The position numbers and the translations under genes are program-made. The notes beneath the pieces are model-generated. The model had not been told where the DNA came from. It worked only from the letters and a program-made list of their open reading frames with translations, and did no database searches. This document shows positions 32,068-34,148 of a stretch of 34,148 nt of DNA, piece after piece (the first letter of the stretch is position 1; each line of letters starts with the position of its first letter). The DNA comes from Betaproteobacteria bacterium (lineage in GTDB: Bacteria; Pseudomonadota; Gammaproteobacteria; Burkholderiales; Burkholderiaceae_D), in NCBI GenBank assembly GCA_016868055.1, contig VGHX01000021.1:1-34148 (forward strand), read 5' to 3'.

Positions 32068-32946
32068 ATGGACCGATTATCTGCCATGCAGGTGTTCGTA
32101 CGCGTGGCCGAGTTGAGCAGCTTCTCGGCAGTCGCCCATCAGATGGGCGTGGCGCGATCAATCGTGACTCGGCAGATCGCGGCCTTGGAGCAGCATCTGG
32201 GCGTCAAGCTGATGGCGCGCAGCACACGGCGACTGACGCTGACTGCCGCGGGCGCTGCGTATCTTGAAAAATGTCGGGTGATCTTGAATCTGGTCGAAGC
32301 CGCAGAGACCGGCATCGCCGAGCAGCGCCAAACTGCGCGCGGCCCGATTCGCATTAGCCTGCCACTGAGCTATGGGCTTAAGCGCGTGCTTCCAGTGCTG
32401 CTTGCGTTCGCGCGTGATTACCCGGAAGTTTCGATCGATATGGATTACACCGACCGACGCGTCAACCTGATTGAGGAAGGCTTTGATCTGGCGATTCGTA
32501 TCACCGCGCAACCGGGGCCGACCGAGGTAGCGCGCAAACTGGGTCGCATCACCATGCAGACCTTGGCATCACCCGACTACCTCGCACGGTTTGGCAGGCC
32601 GCTTCATCCCGCTGAATTGTCGCAGCACGAGTGCCTGGCCTATAACAGTCCAGGTACCTCGTCGAGTTGGACGTATCGCGTCGACAATCAATGGAAAAGT
32701 TTTTCGGTGCCGTCGCGCATCAGCGCGGGTAATGGCGAAGCGCTCACCGAGGCTGCGGCGCAAGGCCTGGGCATCACGGTGCAACCTGATTTTGTTGCCG
32801 AGCCATATCTCGCGGTGGGCCGCGTGGTTCCGTTACTGGAAGCGTTCGATTTGCCCGAGCTTGGGCTCTACGCCATTTTGCCCGGAAACCGGCAGGTGCC
32901 GCATCGGGTAAGGGTGTTGATTGATTTTTTGGCGACGCAGCTATAA
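32068..32946 (+). CDS. LysR-family transcriptional regulator
   Basis: The 292-residue regulator has a winged helix-turn-helix at about 10-60 (SFSAVAHQMGVARSIVTRQI) and then the periplasmic-binding-like effector domain. GPIRISLPLSYG, EEGFDLAIRI and GLGITVQPDFVAEPYL are typical of the CrgA/TsaR-like subgroup with aromatic effectors, but the effector here is unknown. It is divergent from the dioxygenase operon across about 218 bases, which makes it the natural regulator of that operon. It ends 22 bases from the convergent HlyD-type gene. Confidence 0.93.
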   Translation: MDRLSAMQVFVRVAELSSFSAVAHQMGVARSIVTRQIAALEQHLGVKLMARSTRRLTLTAAGAAYLEKCRVILNLVEAAETGIAEQRQTARGPIRISLPLSYGLKRVLPVLLAFARDYPEVSIDMDYTDRRVNLIEEGFDLAIRITAQPGPTEVARKLGRITMQTLASPDYLARFGRPLHPAELSQHECLAYNSPGTSSSWTYRVDNQWKSFSVPSRISAGNGEALTEAAAQGLGITVQPDFVAEPYLAVGRVVPLLEAFDLPELGLYAILPGNRQVPHRVRVLIDFLATQL

Positions 32947-32968
32947 CACGGGTGCGCGCAGTGACCTG

Positions 32969-34148
32969 TTATTTCTCGACCATCGCCTCTCGCAAAGTTT
33001 TCACAATTGGCTTGGCGAGATAACGTAGCACTGTATTTTTCCCCGTCTTGACCTCGACGCTTACCGTCATGCCCGGTTGTAGCTGTATTGATTGCCCATG
33101 CTGGCCACCGATGTGTTTACCCTCGGCACGCACCAACATGCGGTAATACGCTTGCTCGCCTTGTTTGAGATCTTCGGTGAGGGTGTCCGGACTGAGGTAA
33201 CTGACTTTGCCGTCGAGCCAGCCGTATAGCGTGTAATCGTAGGCATCTACCTTCACGCTCGCCGCTTGGCCCGTGTGAATGAACGCGATATCAGTTGGTC
33301 GTATGCGCGCCTCCACCACCAACTCCTTTTCGATTGGCACGATCTGCATCAGCTCTTCGGTCGGTTTCAGCGTGCCGCCGATGGTCGTCATACGAATATT
33401 TTTTACTACGCCACGCATGGGAGCGCGCAGCTCAGTGCGCGAGAGTAAATCAGCACGTTGTGCCAACATCTGCTGGACGCCCGCAAGCTCTTCCTCGGCG
33501 CGTGATAATTCGGCTTGTGTGTCTTGTAGATATTTGTTCTGTCGATTAGTAATTTGAGACTGCAAATCAGCGACCTGTCGTTCAAGCTTCAACACGTCTG
33601 CTTGCGACACATCGCCGGTGCTGACGAGTGGCGACGTCATGGCGAGCTCGCGCTGCGCGAGTTCCAGTAGCTTGCGTAAGGATGCGGTTTCTTCATTGAT
33701 TGATGCGCGTCGCTTATGCAGAAGCGCTAACTGATTCGTTTTGAACTGTGGATAGCCTGCGATTTCGGGTGCGAAGTTGGGTTCGCCGCCAATCAACTCA
33801 GCCTGCAGGCGCGCGACTGTGGCACGCAGCGCCAGCTCACGCGCGCGGGTTTCTTGAAAGGCCGCCTGTAGTTTTTGACTGTCGAGCAGAGCGAGCAGCT
33901 GACCACGCTCGACCGTGTCGCCCTCATTCACACGCAGCGCCTGCAGTACACCACCGTCGCTGGCTTGAATGATCTGGGTACAACCACTAGCGATAATTTG
34001 GCCAGGGGCGCGTGTGACTTGCTCAAGTTCGGCTTGCGCAGCCCATGCCGGCGCAAGGATTTCGCTGGCTTGGTATGAGATCCGGCTTTGCGAAATTTTG
34101 CCAGAGCCACATAGGGATTGCGTGGCGTGCCTTTCGGTTTCATTCTGC
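32969..34148 (-). CDS. HlyD-family type I secretion adaptor, N-terminally incomplete
   Basis: The open frame extends unbroken to the window edge, about 393 residues. It has a lipoyl-like half (ASDGGVLQALRVNEGDTVER and ARELALRATVARLQAE), a coiled coil around 110-215, a second lipoyl half (LRAPMRGVVKNIRMTTIGGT) and a beta-barrel ending in AKPIVKTLREAMVEK. It would link an ABC exporter to an outer-membrane pore. HlyD proteins have a membrane anchor right before AELEQVTRAPG. Here the 40 residues before it (SLCGSGKISQSRISYQASEI and neighbours) are polar with no anchor. A separate frame from 34143 encodes a basic N-terminal stretch. A deletion or frameshift joining two genes is likely. No start can be given. 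Confidence 0.82.
   Translation of the reverse strand, partial: QNETERHATQSLCGSGKISQSRISYQASEILAPAWAAQAELEQVTRAPGQIIASGCTQIIQASDGGVLQALRVNEGDTVERGQLLALLDSQKLQAAFQETRARELALRATVARLQAELIGGEPNFAPEIAGYPQFKTNQLALLHKRRASINEETASLRKLLELAQRELAMTSPLVSTGDVSQADVLKLERQVADLQSQITNRQNKYLQDTQAELSRAEEELAGVQQMLAQRADLLSRTELRAPMRGVVKNIRMTTIGGTLKPTEELMQIVPIEKELVVEARIRPTDIAFIHTGQAASVKVDAYDYTLYGWLDGKVSYLSPDTLTEDLKQGEQAYYRMLVRAEGKHIGGQHGQSIQLQPGMTVSVEVKTGKNTVLRYLAKPIVKTLREAMVEK

Overview
The window looks like chromosomal DNA of a betaproteobacterium, most likely of the order Burkholderiales. The evidence is the block rpsP-rimM-trmD-rplS next to etfBA and an acyl-CoA dehydrogenase, the DUF3579 protein, the phaA/phaB pair, a DnaQ-type exonuclease fused to a UvrC/Cho-type nuclease beside glnS, and a type IV pilus minor-pilin operon. 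I cannot assign a genus. No insertion sequence, integrase, CRISPR array, rRNA gene or complete tRNA gene is visible.

Layout. Positions 1-316 hold the 5' half of a tRNA-Leu(CAA) gene, broken at the end of its anticodon loop, with a recognisable promoter and AT-rich DNA after the break. Positions 317-5750 are on the minus strand: glnS and the nuclease fusion (one unit), then phaA-phaB (polyhydroxybutyrate precursor synthesis). Positions 5845-17754 are on the plus strand: ugpQ, alaS, a TusA-like protein, etfB-etfA-acyl-CoA dehydrogenase, rpsP-rimM-trmD-rplS with a strongly structured leader before rplS, a CoA pyrophosphatase and a CobD/CbiB-like membrane protein. After a DUF3579 gene comes a tight type IV pilus operon (18361-25958): PilE-like pilin, FimT/GspH, PilV, PilW, PilX, PilY1 and a TonB-C-like protein.

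Positions 26115-29764 are a plus-strand run of two YceI proteins, an FMN reductase, a ChaN-like haem-binding protein and a short SbmA/BacA transporter. It ends at a strong bidirectional terminator facing a minus-strand operon of a class III extradiol dioxygenase, cytochrome b561 and a third YceI. A LysR regulator is divergent from that operon. The right edge holds an HlyD-type secretion adaptor that runs off the window and seems to lack its membrane anchor.

How the genes work together: PhaA and PhaB turn acetyl-CoA into 3-hydroxybutyryl-CoA. EtfAB takes electrons from acyl-CoA dehydrogenases such as the one beside it. The ribosomal operon combines two ribosomal proteins with 16S maturation and tRNA m1G37 methylation. 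The minor pilins and PilY1 prime and tip type IV pili. The YceI, cytochrome b561, ChaN and SbmA genes suggest an envelope module for lipid or quinone carriage, haem and peptide uptake, but that is inference. The points most worth a second look are the broken tRNA, the rplS leader helix, the atypical pilus operon, the two facing YceI operons and the damaged hlyD 5' end.
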